This document shows positions 5,977-6,364 of a stretch of DNA of 6,364 bases, one piece after another. Made by a program: the position numbers and the translations under genes. The notes under the pieces are model-generated. The model searched no databases and was not told the DNA's origin. It saw only the letters and a program-made list of their open reading frames with translations. This stretch comes from an uncultured Eubacteriales bacterium (GTDB lineage Bacteria > Bacillota > Clostridia > Oscillospirales > Acutalibacteraceae), in the NCBI GenBank assembly GCA_900320415.1, contig ONSE01000020.1, forward strand, positions 1 to 6,364, written 5' to 3'. How positions within the stretch are numbered: position 1 is the stretch's first letter; each line of letters starts with the position of its first letter.

Positions 5977-6364
5977 GAGAATGACCGCCGCCCATCTGGA
6001 CGGCGCGGAGAGAATCGAAAAAGAGTGCTTTTCTCACCCGTGGTCGCGCAAAAGCCTTGAGGAGGAGCTGGAAAACGACACCTCGCTCTTTCTCGCCGCG
6101 ACAGAAAACGGAGAGGTCATCGGCTACATCGGTATGAGCATGGTGATCGACGAGGGCTATCTCTTCAATGTGGCGGTGGACAGCCGCCGCAGAAAGCAGG
6201 GCGTCGGCACCGCATTGGTGCGCGAACTCGTCACCTATTGTCAGAAGCACAGCTTCGCGTTTTTGACGCTGGAGGTCAGGGAGAGCAACCTGCCCGCCAT
6301 CCGCCTTTACAGCAGCTTCGGCTTTGTCAAGGCGGGCGAGAGGAAGAATTACTACTCCGATCCC
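5966..6364 (+). CDS. rimI: Ribosomal-protein/N-terminal alanine acetyltransferase RimI (GNAT), 3' end outside the window
   Basis: The frame stays open for 133 codons to the last base, so the gene is cut by the window edge; full-length RimI is about 148 residues, so roughly the last 15 are missing. It is a GNAT enzyme that transfers acetyl from acetyl-CoA to protein N-termini, classically ribosomal protein S18. The N-terminus MRIERMTAAHLDGAERIE followed by ECFSHPWS (residues 20-27) is typical of RimI. FNVAVDSRRRKQGVGTALV (67-85) is motif A, with the RKQGVG acetyl-CoA pyrophosphate loop. LEVRESN (102-108) and AIRLYSSFGF (111-120) carry E103 and Y115, the same numbers as the catalytic pair of E. 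coli RimI. The ATG at 5966 overlaps the phosphatase gene by 11 nt; GGAAGAGA (5946-5953) and AGAGG (5959-5963) are imperfectly spaced ribosome sites, so coupled translation is likely. The inner ATG at 5981 would remove the first strand and is less plausible. Whether tsaD follows, as in many Bacillota, cannot be seen. Confidence 0.93.
   Translation, partial: MRIERMTAAHLDGAERIEKECFSHPWSRKSLEEELENDTSLFLAATENGEVIGYIGMSMVIDEGYLFNVAVDSRRRKQGVGTALVRELVTYCQKHSFAFLTLEVRESNLPAIRLYSSFGFVKAGERKNYYSDP

Noticed and set aside
1..6364. Mobile element, CRISPR array, tRNA/rRNA, toxin-antitoxin or defence system
   Set aside because: No transposase, integrase, direct-repeat array, RNA gene or toxin-like small gene was found. 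Genes fill nearly all of the window and are housekeeping or transport types with uniform composition.

Overview
The window looks like ordinary chromosome from a GC-rich member of the Bacillota, most likely Clostridia of the Oscillospirales/Ruminococcaceae type. The clues are strong AGGAGG-type Shine-Dalgarno sites, sigma-A promoters with good spacing, coding sequence rich in G/C at third positions beside an AT-rich intergenic gap, and a PolA with an apparently dead proofreading domain as in Gram-positive polymerases. The taxonomic call is an inference, and no species can be named.

Layout. A minus-strand monocistronic gene, putP (sodium/proline symporter, 51-1613), ends in a strong hairpin terminator at the left edge (3-35). 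A 217-bp divergent intergenic region (1614-1830) follows. It holds a promoter for putP with a perfect 12-bp palindrome just past its predicted start point, and a separate promoter for the plus-strand operon. The operon is alr (alanine racemase, 1831-3009), polA (DNA polymerase I, 3006-5558), a low-molecular-weight phosphatase resembling the protein-arginine phosphatase YwlE (5542-5976), and rimI (GNAT N-acetyltransferase, from 5966, cut by the window end). Each downstream gene overlaps the previous one, by 4, 17 and 11 nt, and no internal terminator is visible, so the four are probably co-transcribed and translationally coupled.

The operon mixes housekeeping jobs: D-alanine for peptidoglycan, DNA repair and Okazaki-fragment processing, removal of a protein phosphate mark, and N-terminal acetylation. 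No shared pathway is evident; coupling to growth is the simplest reading. putP is a separate nutrient and osmolyte uptake unit, probably under its own repressor.

No mobile element, CRISPR array, RNA gene or defence system was seen, and I do not find a clearly new system here. The points most worth a second look are the candidate operator in front of putP, the YwlE-like phosphatase with a shortened general-acid loop, and the unusual alr-polA-phosphatase-rimI order.
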